Source: Nitrospinota bacterium (GTDB lineage: Bacteria; Nitrospinota; Nitrospinia; Nitrospinales; VA-1). Taken from it: a stretch of 64,000 bases of DNA. The notes under the pieces are model-generated. The model was not told the DNA's origin. It saw only the letters and a list, made by a program, of their open reading frames with translations, and searched no databases. Both the position numbers and the translations under genes were made by a program. Below, in pieces: positions 42,758-51,830 of this stretch; within the stretch, counting starts at the first letter, position 1, and every line of letters starts with the position of its first letter. Location: assembly GCA_027619975.1 (NCBI GenBank), contig JAQCGX010000003.1:62001-126000 (forward strand). Direction: 5' to 3'.

Positions 42758-43069
42758 ATGCAGACAGTCATTACTGTTTTTCATGTTATTGGAGCGTTAA
42801 TTTTAATTGTTGCCATACTTTTGCAGGCTGGAAAAGGGGCGGCTATGGGGGCAGGATTGGGAGGTGGAAGTAGCCAGACGATGTTTGGTAGTGGTGGCGC
42901 TGGAAACTTTTTGACCAAGTTGACTACAGGTGTGGCCATTTTGTTTATGGTGACCTCGTTAACGCTGGCGATACTTTCAACAAAAAAGGATTCTCGATCG
43001 ATCATGCAAGGTATTGAACAGCCTGTTAAGAGCCAGGAAGCACCTGTTGAGCCTCTTCCCTCCAAATAG
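42758..43069 (+). CDS. secG: Protein-export membrane protein SecG
   Basis: Small subunit of the SecYEG translocon. 103 residues with two membrane helices (TVITVFHVIGALILIVAILL and LTTGVAILFMVTSLTLAIL), and between them the family loop QAGKGAAMGAGLGGGSSQTMFGS-type Gly/Ser stretch ending in GAGNFLTKLT. The tail is short and Pro/Glu-rich. GGGAGG precedes the ATG. It is third in the gap-tpiA-secG run and is followed after 23 bp by tRNA-Leu, the same secG-tRNA-Leu(GAG) junction known in E. coli. Confidence 0.93.
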   Translation: MQTVITVFHVIGALILIVAILLQAGKGAAMGAGLGGGSSQTMFGSGGAGNFLTKLTTGVAILFMVTSLTLAILSTKKDSRSIMQGIEQPVKSQEAPVEPLPSK

Positions 43070-43092
43070 AGTTTACTGGTTTTATTGAAAGT

Positions 43093-43174
43093 GCCGATGT
43101 GGTGGAACTGGTAGACACGTGCGCTTGAGGGGCGTATGGAGCGATCCGTGGGAGTTCGAATCTCCCCATCGGCA
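43093..43174 (+). tRNA. tRNA-Leu (anticodon GAG)
   Basis: 82-base class II tRNA. The acceptor stem pairs GCCGATG (43093-43099) with CATCGGC (43167-43173), discriminator A73. The D-arm has TGGTAGACA, the anticodon stem TGCGC/GCGTA encloses the loop TTGAGGG (anticodon GAG), the long variable arm contains GGA/TCC, and the T-arm is GGGAG-TTCGAAT-CTCCC. The CCA end is not encoded. There is no room for a promoter after secG, so it is processed from the same transcript. Confidence 0.96.
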
Positions 43175-43292
43175 TTCATTTTCTTTGGTTGTATTTTCTG
43201 ATTCTGGCTCATCAATTTAATTTCATCATTAGCGATGAATTGAATCTCTTTTTTATCTTTTTGGAGCCCGCCTTTTAAGCCGGAAAGTGATC

Positions 43293-44330
43293 ATGGACAT
43301 GTTCAGGAAAAATACGAAACCTGAAAAGAAAGTACCCGTGGAAAATTCCGCAACTAAGGAATTCAATGAGCGAATCTCCCGACTGCTCATGGTTTGTATC
43401 GAAGGAATTTGCAAACTGATCCCCAAAAAAGATGCTCTCTGTGAGAATTTGGAGAGTCTGGGGACGGTCGTTAAAAAAGTGACTCGCCCCAAACCCGTTT
43501 CCGGTCTCGCAAAAGATATTGAAGATTTTTTCTCTCGCCAGCATTTGGAAGTCAGTTTCCTGGAAACAAAAAACGATACGGTCAAACAGATTGTTCTTGA
43601 TCTCACCGGCGCTATCCAGGAAATTACATCAACTACCATAGATTTTGATCAGAAAATGGAGTTGAGTATTGAAGAAATTCAGGCCGCAGGGAATATTGAT
43701 GATATTTTGGCGCTTAAAGATGGGATCATCGCGGAAATTAAAAAAGTAAGAATCAGCTCCCAGTCCATTAAAAAGGAATTGAACGAATACCGAAGGACCA
43801 CTCAATCTCTATCATCCAAACTAGAGCAAACGGAAGCCAAAGCGCTCGTGGATGCTCTCACCAACGTGCTGAATAGAAATGCCTATAACATGAAAATCAG
43901 CCAAATGATTCGTGAGTTCTCCAGAGTGAATGAACCTTTTTGCTTGTTGGTGATCGATATCGACCATTTTAAAAAATTTAATGATCAATATGGGCATAAG
44001 GCAGGTGATCGGGTTTTGAGATCCGTTGCCGCATCCGTTCAAGAGAGTCTTAGAGCTTCAGATTTGGTGTTTAGGTATGGAGGAGAGGAGTTTGTTGTCA
44101 TTTTAGGCGGAGCCGACCTGGGAAATGCCGCAAAATTGGCAGAAAAGGTTCGTCAGGGAGTTGAGAAAGATTATTACATTGATAAAGAAAAAAATATGAA
44201 AGTCACGGTGAGCCTTGGTGTTGCTTGTGTCCAGCCAGAGGACACAGAACTCTCCTTGTTTGAAAGAGCAGATAAAGCTCTGTATGTGGCCAAGCGGAAG
44301 GGGAGGAATCAAGTGGAAATTGCAGAGTGA
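43293..44330 (+). CDS. Diguanylate cyclase (GGDEF domain)
   Basis: Makes cyclic di-GMP from two GTP. About 345 residues from the ATG at 43293 (a GTG lies two codons earlier). The N-terminal ~170 residues are soluble and helical without a recognised sensor domain. The GGDEF domain begins at TEAKALVDALTNVLNRNAYN and has DIDHFKKFNDQYGHKAGDRV and the active-site GGEEF near residue 263. An RxxD inhibitory site (RASD) sits five residues before it, so product feedback is expected. Relevant partners for cyclic di-GMP could include the MshEN domains of the PilB-like ATPases in this window; that link is inference. Confidence 0.93.
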   Translation: MDMFRKNTKPEKKVPVENSATKEFNERISRLLMVCIEGICKLIPKKDALCENLESLGTVVKKVTRPKPVSGLAKDIEDFFSRQHLEVSFLETKNDTVKQIVLDLTGAIQEITSTTIDFDQKMELSIEEIQAAGNIDDILALKDGIIAEIKKVRISSQSIKKELNEYRRTTQSLSSKLEQTEAKALVDALTNVLNRNAYNMKISQMIREFSRVNEPFCLLVIDIDHFKKFNDQYGHKAGDRVLRSVAASVQESLRASDLVFRYGGEEFVVILGGADLGNAAKLAEKVRQGVEKDYYIDKEKNMKVTVSLGVACVQPEDTELSLFERADKALYVAKRKGRNQVEIAE

Positions 44331-44432
44331 TGGTTCTCGGAAGGCCATAGACGACTGGGAGTTTCATAAGGGCATTTCTAAAAATAGACTAAATGTTCCT
44401 AATCGTTAATTTAAGGAGATGGCTTTGTTATA

Positions 44433-44529
44433 GTGGGACAGGCGACCTGCCCTTAAAGGTTATACGGAAGTGCGGAATTTAATTCCGCCTTTCCAGCCTG
44501 TCCGCACGGGCTAGAAAGCCCGTGCCACC
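44433..44529. repeat. Nested palindromic (REP-like) intergenic element
   Basis: Within the 407-base gap 44331-44737. Outer arms GTGGGACAGGC (44433-) and GCCTGTCCGCAC (ending 44507) pair imperfectly. Inside are a perfect 7-bp hairpin GCGGAAT/ATTCCGC (44472-44488) and, at the right end, a perfect 9-bp hairpin GCACGGGCT/AGCCCGTGC (44504-44525) with loop AGAA. No T run follows. It is much more GC-rich than the sequence around it, which fits a mobile REP or MITE-like element. The rest of the gap shows only a weak hairpin (ATAGTTTT/AAACTAT near 44685). Confidence 0.6.
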
Positions 44530-44737
44530 GATATAAGAAATCCTTGTGCCATGTTCGATTTCCCGTAATAAACTAATTTTCAGAGGTGTCCATAAAGTTT
44601 CTTTACGAAAGAGTGTCGGGCATTTATCAGTTAGCTTCTACGGACAGGCAGTATCTCGGTTTTTATAATTTGTAAGATTCATAGTTTTAAAAACTATAAA
44701 TTTTTCTTCGGTGCAGGGAATCAGGCGCCGTTCTCCC

Positions 44738-45097
44738 ATGCACATCACGACCCTAGAAGATTTATTTCTCAATCCAGGTTTTCTTTTCATATTCTGCGCG
44801 CTCCTGATGACAGTCTCCAATGTCATGGTGGGAGTCAGTATGCTCCCTGCAGATATGCGAAAGAAGCGGTACAATCTTCACCGCTACGTATTTTATTCTG
44901 TCCTTATTTGCTATTTGTGCTTTCTTGGGTGGAACCACTTTTATCAAGATAAAAACAGCCTTTTAAATTATCTTGTATTTGTTTACTTCGCCTTAATCAT
45001 TCCCCTCAGCAGAAGGGCCAATGTTACAGCCCACGCAATCATTGCTTCGGTGGGGCTGGTTCTTCTCGCCCTTGCTGGCGTTCTCCACATGGGTTGA
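44738..45097 (+). CDS. Small four-helix membrane protein, unrecognised
   Basis: About 119 residues from the ATG at 44738. Four hydrophobic segments are visible: LFIFCALLMTVSNVMVGVSM, YVFYSVLICYLCFLGWNHFY, LNYLVFVYFALIIPL and HAIIASVGLVLLALAGVLHM, with a basic loop KKRYNLHRY. Conserved-type His and Arg residues in loops recall small cytochrome- or quinone-associated membrane proteins, but there is no diagnostic motif. It precedes the flavoprotein and the bc-type complex operon by 112 bp and 1.6 kb. Confidence 0.6.
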   Translation: MHITTLEDLFLNPGFLFIFCALLMTVSNVMVGVSMLPADMRKKRYNLHRYVFYSVLICYLCFLGWNHFYQDKNSLLNYLVFVYFALIIPLSRRANVTAHAIIASVGLVLLALAGVLHMG

Positions 45098-45209
45098 GGT
45101 TAAGTCATCCTTATTCTATTCTGTTGGGTCGTGCGCTTCAAAGTATCCCGAGCGTTGCAAGTATGGTCTAATATCTCGCGTTTCCCTTTAAAAAGAAGAT
45201 TTCTGGTTT

Positions 45210-46589
45210 ATGGTTGAATTTGATATTGCTATTATAGGGGCAGGCATTTCAGGCATTTCTGCGGCGAAACGAGCGGCGGAGTTGAATGCCAAAGTCTGTT
45301 TGATAGAAAATCACACCATAGGGGGCAGGTGCTTTCATAAGGGCCTGTATCCCTATCGGCACATGATGAGTCAATTGGAGAGAAACGGGTTCAACAGGCG
45401 ACTCCAGAGGTCAGAGGGGAAAGAGACTGAGAATAAAACAGACGATTTTTCAGAATTATTTGAAGAAACGAGAAAGTTCGCTCAGTCGGTTACAGAGAAG
45501 TGGGAATCGACTCTCAAGGCGAAAGGAGTCCATATCGAGATTGGGGAGGGCTTGTTGGTTGGGGCCAATGAGATCCGGGTCCAGGGTGCTGATGAAGAAA
45601 AGATAATTAAAGCCCAAAAAATTATTCTCGCTACCGGCTCCGGTATTGAAGCCCCGGCAACGATACCATTTGATGAAGAGCGGATCATTTCTGTTGATGA
45701 TGTATTTAATGTTGGAAAAGTGCCGAGAAGTGTTTTGATTCTAGGCGGTGATGGCGGTGGGTGTGAATTGGCCGCCTTGTACAATAAATTGGGTAGTAAA
45801 ACCTTTTTGTGCGATGAGGCTCCCCGTCTGCTTCCAGAACAGGACCCGGATGTCATAGAAGCAATTGAAGGCGAGATGAAGAGGCAAAAAATTAAGCTTC
45901 TTCTTAATAAAAAAGTGATTTCAATTTTTAAAGATACGGATGCTATCGATATCTCCCTGGATGGAGGGGTGAAATTTTCAGTCCAAACCATTATTTTAAA
46001 TACAAGCAGAAAACCCCGCGTTGAGGGATTGGACACTGAAATACTGGGATTGCGTCTTGGAGAAAAAGGGCAAGTCCTGGTTAATGAGAAACAGGAAACT
46101 ACATTAAGCGGGGTATATGCTGTTGGAAGTGTTACAGGGCGACGTGGGTTTCACGGACTATCTGAAGAGGAAGGAAGGGTTGCTGCGGAAAATGCTTTGG
46201 GGAAAAAAGCGCACCTCAACAAAGATTGGATTCCCCGAATTGTCTATACCAGCCTTGAAGTTGCTACCGTAGGTTGTTATGCTGGCACCGCCCATCACAA
46301 GGGTTTCCGGGCGGTGGAGGGAAGATGCAATGAAGATCAGCTGGATTATTCTCTGATCCGTGCGGATGCTTCAGGGTTTATCAAAATTGTTGCTGATAAA
46401 TCCTCCAAGAGTGTCATCGGCGGACAAGTCGTTTCAAGACATGCATCGGAAATTATCCCTTTGATATTATTAGCCATAAAAAAAGGTTTGCCGGTAAATT
46501 CACTGGCAAGTCTGTCTTGTGGGGTTTCCACCCAGTTGTTGGGGGTTAGGGAGGCGGCAAGGGCTTGTGTTGAAGCCCTGCGAAAATAA
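45210..46589 (+). CDS. Lipoamide-dehydrogenase-fold flavoprotein lacking the redox disulfide
   Basis: 459 residues of the class I pyridine nucleotide-disulfide oxidoreductase family. FAD-binding IAIIGAGISGISAAKRAAEL, NAD-binding VLILGGDGGGCELAALYNKL and the second FAD motif GVYAVGSVTG are intact. The active-site helix, normally GGTCLNxGCxPSK, reads GGRCFHKGLYPYR: C41 is present but the second cysteine is leucine (L46). The C-terminal His-Glu dyad (HxHPT.SE) is replaced by SLSCGVSTQ. It therefore cannot run the usual dithiol chemistry and may instead be an NAD(P)H:quinone-type or structural flavoprotein. It ends 141 bp before the bc-type complex operon. Confidence 0.85.
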   Translation: MVEFDIAIIGAGISGISAAKRAAELNAKVCLIENHTIGGRCFHKGLYPYRHMMSQLERNGFNRRLQRSEGKETENKTDDFSELFEETRKFAQSVTEKWESTLKAKGVHIEIGEGLLVGANEIRVQGADEEKIIKAQKIILATGSGIEAPATIPFDEERIISVDDVFNVGKVPRSVLILGGDGGGCELAALYNKLGSKTFLCDEAPRLLPEQDPDVIEAIEGEMKRQKIKLLLNKKVISIFKDTDAIDISLDGGVKFSVQTIILNTSRKPRVEGLDTEILGLRLGEKGQVLVNEKQETTLSGVYAVGSVTGRRGFHGLSEEEGRVAAENALGKKAHLNKDWIPRIVYTSLEVATVGCYAGTAHHKGFRAVEGRCNEDQLDYSLIRADASGFIKIVADKSSKSVIGGQVVSRHASEIIPLILLAIKKGLPVNSLASLSCGVSTQLLGVREAARACVEALRK

Positions 46590-46623
46590 ATAGTTAAGGA
46601 AAAAACTGATTTAACATCTTGTC

Positions 46624-46652
46624 TTGACTCGATTTTTCAATTATGTTAAAAA
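46624..46652 (+). promoter_or_regulatory. Possible promoter of the bc-type complex operon
   Basis: -35 TTGACT (46624-46629), 17-base spacer, -10 TAAAAA (46647-46652, 4 of 6 consensus). About 75 bases before the Rieske ATG. Confidence 0.5.
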
Positions 46653-46730
46653 CCAACTCTTTGATTAAATCTAGCTAGCGCTTAAACCCATATTTTTATA
46701 ATTCATCCACTTGAATAATCAGGTTTTATT

Positions 46731-47300
46731 ATGGCTGAAACCACCGAAGTAAAAAAACCCGAGCCTGGTACGGCAAAAGACAAAGGAAAAAAAGATAGCA
46801 AGGAAGCTGTTGTCGATAATCTTTACTCCCGCCGAGATTTTTTTTCGCTGGCGGGTTGGGCGAGTTTTTTAGGCGCCCTGGGATTATCATCAGCATATTT
46901 TTTGCGCCTTCTTTTTCCCAGGGTTTTGTTCGAACCGTCTCCCATATTTAAGGCAGGTTTGCCCAGTGATTACACGGTTGGCGAAGTGAGCACGAAATGG
47001 GTTAAAGACCAACGGGTATGGATCGTTCGCGATTTAGAGGGGATTTACGTTATTTTTGCCCTTTGCACCCATCTTGGATGTACGCCCAGGTGGCTGAAAA
47101 CAGAGAGTAAGTACAAATGCCCCTGTCACGGAAGCGGATTTACCAAAATCGGCGTTAACTTTGAAGGTCCGGCACCCAGAGCATTGGAGCGTTTGAAAAT
47201 TTCGCTGGGCCCGGATGGCCAGATTGAAATTGATAAAAGCAAAAAGTTTCTTTACGAAAAAGATGAGTGGGGCAAACCCGAAGCCAAGTTAAGAGTTTGA
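46731..47300 (+). CDS. Rieske iron-sulfur subunit of a cytochrome bc-type complex
   Basis: Takes electrons from quinol and passes them to cytochrome c. 189 residues. A charged N-terminus is followed by a Tat-type motif (SRRDFFSLAGW) and one membrane helix (ASFLGALGLSSAYFLRLLF), so the folded protein is exported with its cluster and stays anchored. Cluster ligands are C112 and H114 (CTHLGC) and C130 and H133 (CPCHGS), with C117 and C132 as the disulfide pair. FEGPAPRALERLKI is the usual Pro-loop region. First gene of the operon 46.7-52.5 kb. Confidence 0.95.
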   Translation: MAETTEVKKPEPGTAKDKGKKDSKEAVVDNLYSRRDFFSLAGWASFLGALGLSSAYFLRLLFPRVLFEPSPIFKAGLPSDYTVGEVSTKWVKDQRVWIVRDLEGIYVIFALCTHLGCTPRWLKTESKYKCPCHGSGFTKIGVNFEGPAPRALERLKISLGPDGQIEIDKSKKFLYEKDEWGKPEAKLRV

Positions 47301-47373
47301 ATTTTTTTTAAATTTACGTTGACCTTGAGTTTTAGCTTGAGTTCATTGCTTTTTTTTATGGGGGGTTAAAGTT

Positions 47374-48207
47374 TTGGCAACAAAACAACCTGAAATTCCA
47401 AATATCGCCGAAATAATGAATAAGATTAAAAGCGGCAAGATTTTTGGCGAAATTGCTAAATCAATTACAGAATCCCAGATTTGGACCTCTTCGTTTCGGC
47501 ATGGATATGCCGATACGCCGAGGAATAGGGTTCTGCAAATTGCCAGTAATGTCTGGATGCACTTGCATCCCGTCAAGATTCACCGGCATGCGTTGCGCAT
47601 CAAATTTACCTGGTGTATGGGAGGGATCACTTTTCTCCTGTTTTTGTCAACGGTAGTCACGGGCGTGATCCTGATGTTCTATTACCGCCCGGTGGGTGAG
47701 TATGCCTATTTCGATATGAAATATTTGCAGTATGACGTGCCCTTCGGGATGTTGATGCGGAATATGCATCGCTGGGCGGCACATGCGATGGTGATCACTG
47801 TCTGGTTGCATATGTTCCGGGTTTTTCTGACCGGTTCCTACAAGCCGCCCCGGGAGTTCAATTGGGTCATTGGCGTATTCCTCGTTACTTTTACCCTTCT
47901 GCTGAGTTTCACAGGATATCTCCTTCCCTGGGATCAATTGGCAATGTGGGCGGTAACAGTCGGAACTAATATGGCTCGCGCCACCCCGTTTCTTGGACAT
48001 GAGGGGCCATTTCAGGAATTTGTATTTGGAGTCAGCCCGAGGTACGATGCCCGGTCGGTATTGATAGGAGGTAGTGTTGTCGGGCCTCCTGCGCTTCTAA
48101 GATTTTATGTGTTGCATTGTATATTTATCCCACTGGTTGCTGGCGCTTTAATGATAGTACATTTCTGGCGGATAAGAAAAGACGGTGGAATATCAGGTCC
48201 CCTGTAA
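47374..48207 (+). CDS. Cytochrome b (N-terminal, b6-type) subunit
   Basis: 277 residues from a TTG; the next ATG (47417) has no ribosome binding site and would shorten the N-terminus. The four-helix haem b core is clear: [40 protein letters not shown] then [39 protein letters not shown], and [20 protein letters not shown]. The paired histidines of helices B and D that bind the two b haems are visible (HRWAAH...HMFRV, LHC...VH). As in b6f-type complexes, the protein ends after helix D and the rest is encoded by the next gene. Confidence 0.93.
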   Translation: MATKQPEIPNIAEIMNKIKSGKIFGEIAKSITESQIWTSSFRHGYADTPRNRVLQIASNVWMHLHPVKIHRHALRIKFTWCMGGITFLLFLSTVVTGVILMFYYRPVGEYAYFDMKYLQYDVPFGMLMRNMHRWAAHAMVITVWLHMFRVFLTGSYKPPREFNWVIGVFLVTFTLLLSFTGYLLPWDQLAMWAVTVGTNMARATPFLGHEGPFQEFVFGVSPRYDARSVLIGGSVVGPPALLRFYVLHCIFIPLVAGALMIVHFWRIRKDGGISGPL

Positions 48208-48251
48208 TTTTCCAGTATGCAATTTTGAGTTAATGGGAAAGGATTTGTTTT

Positions 48252-49004
48252 ATGGCTGAGCCTGCCAGGAAAAAAATAGAGGCGGTTGCCGAAAAGGTCC
48301 ATGTCTGGCCTTATCTGGTGCGGATAGAGTTTCTTTGCGCCATAATTACCATACTGCTTTTGACTGTATGGTCTATTTCTATCGACGCACCTCTTGAAGA
48401 GGCCGCAAACCCGACCAAAACACCCAATCCATCCAAAGCCCCTTGGTACTTCCTGGGCTTGCAGGACATCCTGGTATATTTTGATCCCTGGTTTGCAGGG
48501 GTTGTCGCGCCGGTTCTGATCATTGTCGGCCTCATGTTGATTCCCTATCTGGATGTTAATCCCAAAGGTAACGGCTACTACACCTATACCGAGAGAAAAT
48601 TTGCGATATGGGTCTATAGTTTTGGCTTTTTAGTCTTATGGATTGCCTTGATTATTATGGGGGTTTTTCTACGAGGCCCTGGGTGGAACCTGTTCATGCC
48701 CTGGCAATTTTGGGACCCGCATAAGGTAGTAGCGCTGGTAAGTGTTGATTTGCCTTATGCGTTTGGAGTTCGTTCCTACAATATGGCAATGTTTTTCGGT
48801 GGCGTGGTGGTTTTGGGCTACTTTGCTGTAGGCACTGGCATTTACATGTTTATGGAAAGAAAAGCTCTCAAAAGCGTTGGTTTTGTTCGGATGTTTTTGA
48901 AGATCCAGCTGGTGCTCATAATGATAGGGATTGTGGTTAAAATTGTTTTACGCCTGGGTTTTAACATCAAATATATCTGGGTGACTCCCTGGTTTAATGT
49001 TTAA
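48252..49004 (+). CDS. Cytochrome b C-terminal / subunit IV
   Basis: 250 residues with GGAAAGGA before the ATG. The quinol-site region reads PNPSKAPWYFLGLQDILVYF, where PEWY of classic bc1 is APWY. Membrane helices include FLCAIITILLLTVWSISI, GVVAPVLIIVGLMLIPYLDV, FAIWVYSFGFLVLWIALII, NMAMFFGGVVVLGYFAVGTG and LKIQLVLIMIGIVVKIVLR. That is more helices than the three of plant-type subunit IV, so it is an extended version. It completes the split cytochrome b. Confidence 0.9.
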   Translation: MAEPARKKIEAVAEKVHVWPYLVRIEFLCAIITILLLTVWSISIDAPLEEAANPTKTPNPSKAPWYFLGLQDILVYFDPWFAGVVAPVLIIVGLMLIPYLDVNPKGNGYYTYTERKFAIWVYSFGFLVLWIALIIMGVFLRGPGWNLFMPWQFWDPHKVVALVSVDLPYAFGVRSYNMAMFFGGVVVLGYFAVGTGIYMFMERKALKSVGFVRMFLKIQLVLIMIGIVVKIVLRLGFNIKYIWVTPWFNV

Positions 49005-49029
49005 CTAGAATTTTCTAAGGGTTAGATCA

Positions 49030-51753
49030 TTGGACGATCAAGAGAAAAATGAAGGTTACATTCCTGTAGAAAAAGTTTCCTTTAGCTTTGTGTTCTTCCT
49101 TGTTTCGGGGGCCGCGCTGTTGGTTACCCTTTGGGCGCTTTGGGATGACGAGTATGCCCGGCGCGGGTTCAAGGAACACCAGGAGGAATATTTCAAGGTT
49201 CAGTATGCAAGAGCCGAGGGCGACTGGAAGAAAACAAATAGCGATCTTGCCTCCAAAGAAAACCAGATTAAAGAGGGCTTGCAACAGGAACTGGGAAAGC
49301 TGGAGGACTCCAAGGAGTACCAGACTTTGGTGGATCAGCTGAGTGTGGCTCAGGTAGCCCTTGCTGAGATCAAGGAAGAGAAGAAGTTTACCGGAAGTCG
49401 ATTGGATGAGGCTTATTATTATTATAAAAAAGCATTGCATGGCGGCGAAAACTACGATGTTCAGCTAGCGACCTATAAATCCCTGGAAAAAGAGTTCAAG
49501 CAATGGGATCCGAAGGTTGCAATAGAGCAAAAGAAATACGACCTGGCAGAATCCAATTTGATGGAATTTAAGGCAAAATACGTCAATTTGGAGAAAGAGT
49601 TAAAGGGATTGACCCTCAAGAGAGAGCAAATCCAATTGACCATGGATTATTACAAACCCTTCCCTTTTATCTGGAGACCTGCGGAAGTTCTGCAGACGGT
49701 TATTCCTGGTTTCGGCATCAATAGTTTTTCTGAAATTATTTACCGGGTTGACAGATGCATGACCTGTCATACCTCCTATAAGGATAATTATTACAAGGAT
49801 TTTAAAAACCCTCTTAAAACTCACCCAAACCTGGAAGGTTTGATAGATAATCATCCACCGGATAGAACCGGTTGTACCTGGTGTCATTTAGGGCAGGGTA
49901 CTGCTACCGCACCTGCGGAAGACGCCCACGGATCTCATCACGAGACGGATCAGACCGCCGAGATCAATGAGCCTATACTGCAAGGAAAGTTCATGGAATC
50001 CAATTGCAGGAATTGCCATGCGGAGGTTTTAAACCTTAAGGGCGCCCCGGTTTTATCTAAGGGTAAAAACTTATTCGTGAAACTGGGTTGTCATGGATGT
50101 CATCTGGCTGACGGATATTCTCAGGAAGCCAAGGTAGGTCCCAGTCTGTTGCGAGTTGGATCTAAAGTAAATCCTAGTTGGTTGTATCGTTGGGTCAAGA
50201 ATCCCAGAGAGTATTTACCCAAAACCCGGATGCCGGATTTTGGTTTCAATGATAAAGATGCTCTTGGTGTCACAGCCTATCTTCTGTCTGTATCGGATAA
50301 GGCCTATAAGCCTTCTTATAAATTAGAGTCCGGTGACCCTGAAAAAGGGCAAAAGGAATTTGAAGGTGTCGGGTGTCTGGCTTGTCATCAGTTGAACGGC
50401 AAGGGAGAGTCCTTTGCTCCCAATTTGAGTAATATAGGAAGCAAGGTCAATGCGGACTGGTTGGTCAGTTGGGTGGGAAACCCGACTCATTATAATGATA
50501 AGAGTAAAATGCCAGACCTCAGGCTTACCAAGGGTCAAGCGTCTAATATTGCAGCGTATCTGATGCAGTTTGGCAAACCGAAGCACATTGCAGGAATTGC
50601 GGCCCGGCTGAATCATCCAAAAATGATTGAGCATGGCGAGAGCGTGGTTCGTGCGCGTGGATGTTTTGCATGTCATGATATCAAGGGAATGGAAAATGAA
50701 GGGCGCATTGCACCGGAATTGTCCGCATTCGGGCGAAAACTTATTCTGGAGCTTGAGTTTGGCGATGCTCATATCCCACATACCTGGGAGTCATGGGTAA
50801 GGGCTAAATTGAAAGAGCCGAGCACATTCAGGACCGAAAGAGTTCTGGATAAGATGCCTAATTTTCACCTCTCTGAAGAAGATATTGATGCGCTTGTGGT
50901 TCTTCTTAAAGGGTTCAATGGAACCAAAGTTCCTGAGAAATATCGTAAAGTATTGACAGAAAAAGAGAAAACCCTGGAAACAGGGCGTCGTCTCATAGAT
51001 CGATACAATTGTAAAGGATGTCACCACGTCGAGGGTGAAGGCGGCCGTATTCAGAAATATCTCAGTGGCACAGCTCAATATCCTCCGCCGCTCGATTATG
51101 GTTCGTATCACGTGGGGGAACGAATTAAAGGCTCGTGGTTATTCTCCTTTCTGAAAAATCCAACAGAAGTCAGAAGCTGGGTGAAAGTACGAATGCCCAC
51201 ATTCAATCTGACGGATACAGAAGTACGCGATCTCACTGCCTACTTTGAAGCGCTCGCGCCTCAAAAAATTAATTACGAGGCCGGGGTTAACATCAGGAAA
51301 GATAAATCCGTCGTGCAAACAGGTGCGGGAATCGTCAATTATATGGATTGCGGAAAGTGCCATGATGAAGGGGCAAAGGGCATTGACTTTTCCATTGCCA
51401 GTGCACGGTTGCGACAAGATTGGATTCCTCGCTGGCTGAAAGACACCCGTGAATTGATTCCCTGGACCAAAATGCCGGCTCACTGGGATAAGAAGGGTAA
51501 TGAGTATTTGGTCAAGACAAAGTTTGATAAGCTGAAAACCGTTGGAAATGTCGATCAACAGATTGATGCGGTCAAGGATTTTATCATTGCTTATAATTTG
51601 GCGGATGTCGATTTTGATTGGGTTCTCGGTGATGAAGCAAGCGGTGGGGGTAGTAGCAATGGCGCCGTAGAATCCGGGGCTGAGGATGATGCTGGATCTG
51701 AAGGTGAGGAGGAAGATTTATCCGAGGATCAGGAAGAGGAGCCCATAGAATAG
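49030..51753 (+). CDS. Membrane-anchored octahaem cytochrome c subunit of the bc-type complex
   Basis: 907 residues from a TTG. One N-terminal membrane helix (FSFVFFLVSGAALLVTLWAL) is followed by a long coiled coil (about 40-210) and then eight CxxCH haem sites: CMTCH (~243), CTWCH (~282), CRNCH (~326), CHGCH (~354), CLACH (~448), CFACH (~545), CKGCH (~661) and CGKCH (~774). From the fourth site on the pattern looks like tandem mono-haem cytochrome c domains, each with a downstream KTRMPDF/KSKMPDLR/DKMPNF-type Met ligand motif. The tail of ~35 residues is acidic. It takes the place of cytochrome c1 or f and could pass electrons over a long distance. The fusion size is unusual. Confidence 0.92.
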   Translation: MDDQEKNEGYIPVEKVSFSFVFFLVSGAALLVTLWALWDDEYARRGFKEHQEEYFKVQYARAEGDWKKTNSDLASKENQIKEGLQQELGKLEDSKEYQTLVDQLSVAQVALAEIKEEKKFTGSRLDEAYYYYKKALHGGENYDVQLATYKSLEKEFKQWDPKVAIEQKKYDLAESNLMEFKAKYVNLEKELKGLTLKREQIQLTMDYYKPFPFIWRPAEVLQTVIPGFGINSFSEIIYRVDRCMTCHTSYKDNYYKDFKNPLKTHPNLEGLIDNHPPDRTGCTWCHLGQGTATAPAEDAHGSHHETDQTAEINEPILQGKFMESNCRNCHAEVLNLKGAPVLSKGKNLFVKLGCHGCHLADGYSQEAKVGPSLLRVGSKVNPSWLYRWVKNPREYLPKTRMPDFGFNDKDALGVTAYLLSVSDKAYKPSYKLESGDPEKGQKEFEGVGCLACHQLNGKGESFAPNLSNIGSKVNADWLVSWVGNPTHYNDKSKMPDLRLTKGQASNIAAYLMQFGKPKHIAGIAARLNHPKMIEHGESVVRARGCFACHDIKGMENEGRIAPELSAFGRKLILELEFGDAHIPHTWESWVRAKLKEPSTFRTERVLDKMPNFHLSEEDIDALVVLLKGFNGTKVPEKYRKVLTEKEKTLETGRRLIDRYNCKGCHHVEGEGGRIQKYLSGTAQYPPPLDYGSYHVGERIKGSWLFSFLKNPTEVRSWVKVRMPTFNLTDTEVRDLTAYFEALAPQKINYEAGVNIRKDKSVVQTGAGIVNYMDCGKCHDEGAKGIDFSIASARLRQDWIPRWLKDTRELIPWTKMPAHWDKKGNEYLVKTKFDKLKTVGNVDQQIDAVKDFIIAYNLADVDFDWVLGDEASGGGSSNGAVESGAEDDAGSEGEEEDLSEDQEEEPIE

Positions 51754-51830
51754 AATTTGTTTGATCGCCTAAATTAGGGTAAAATATCTCTATAGATTTT
51801 AATGTTTCAATATCTCGGTTAGAATAAATT

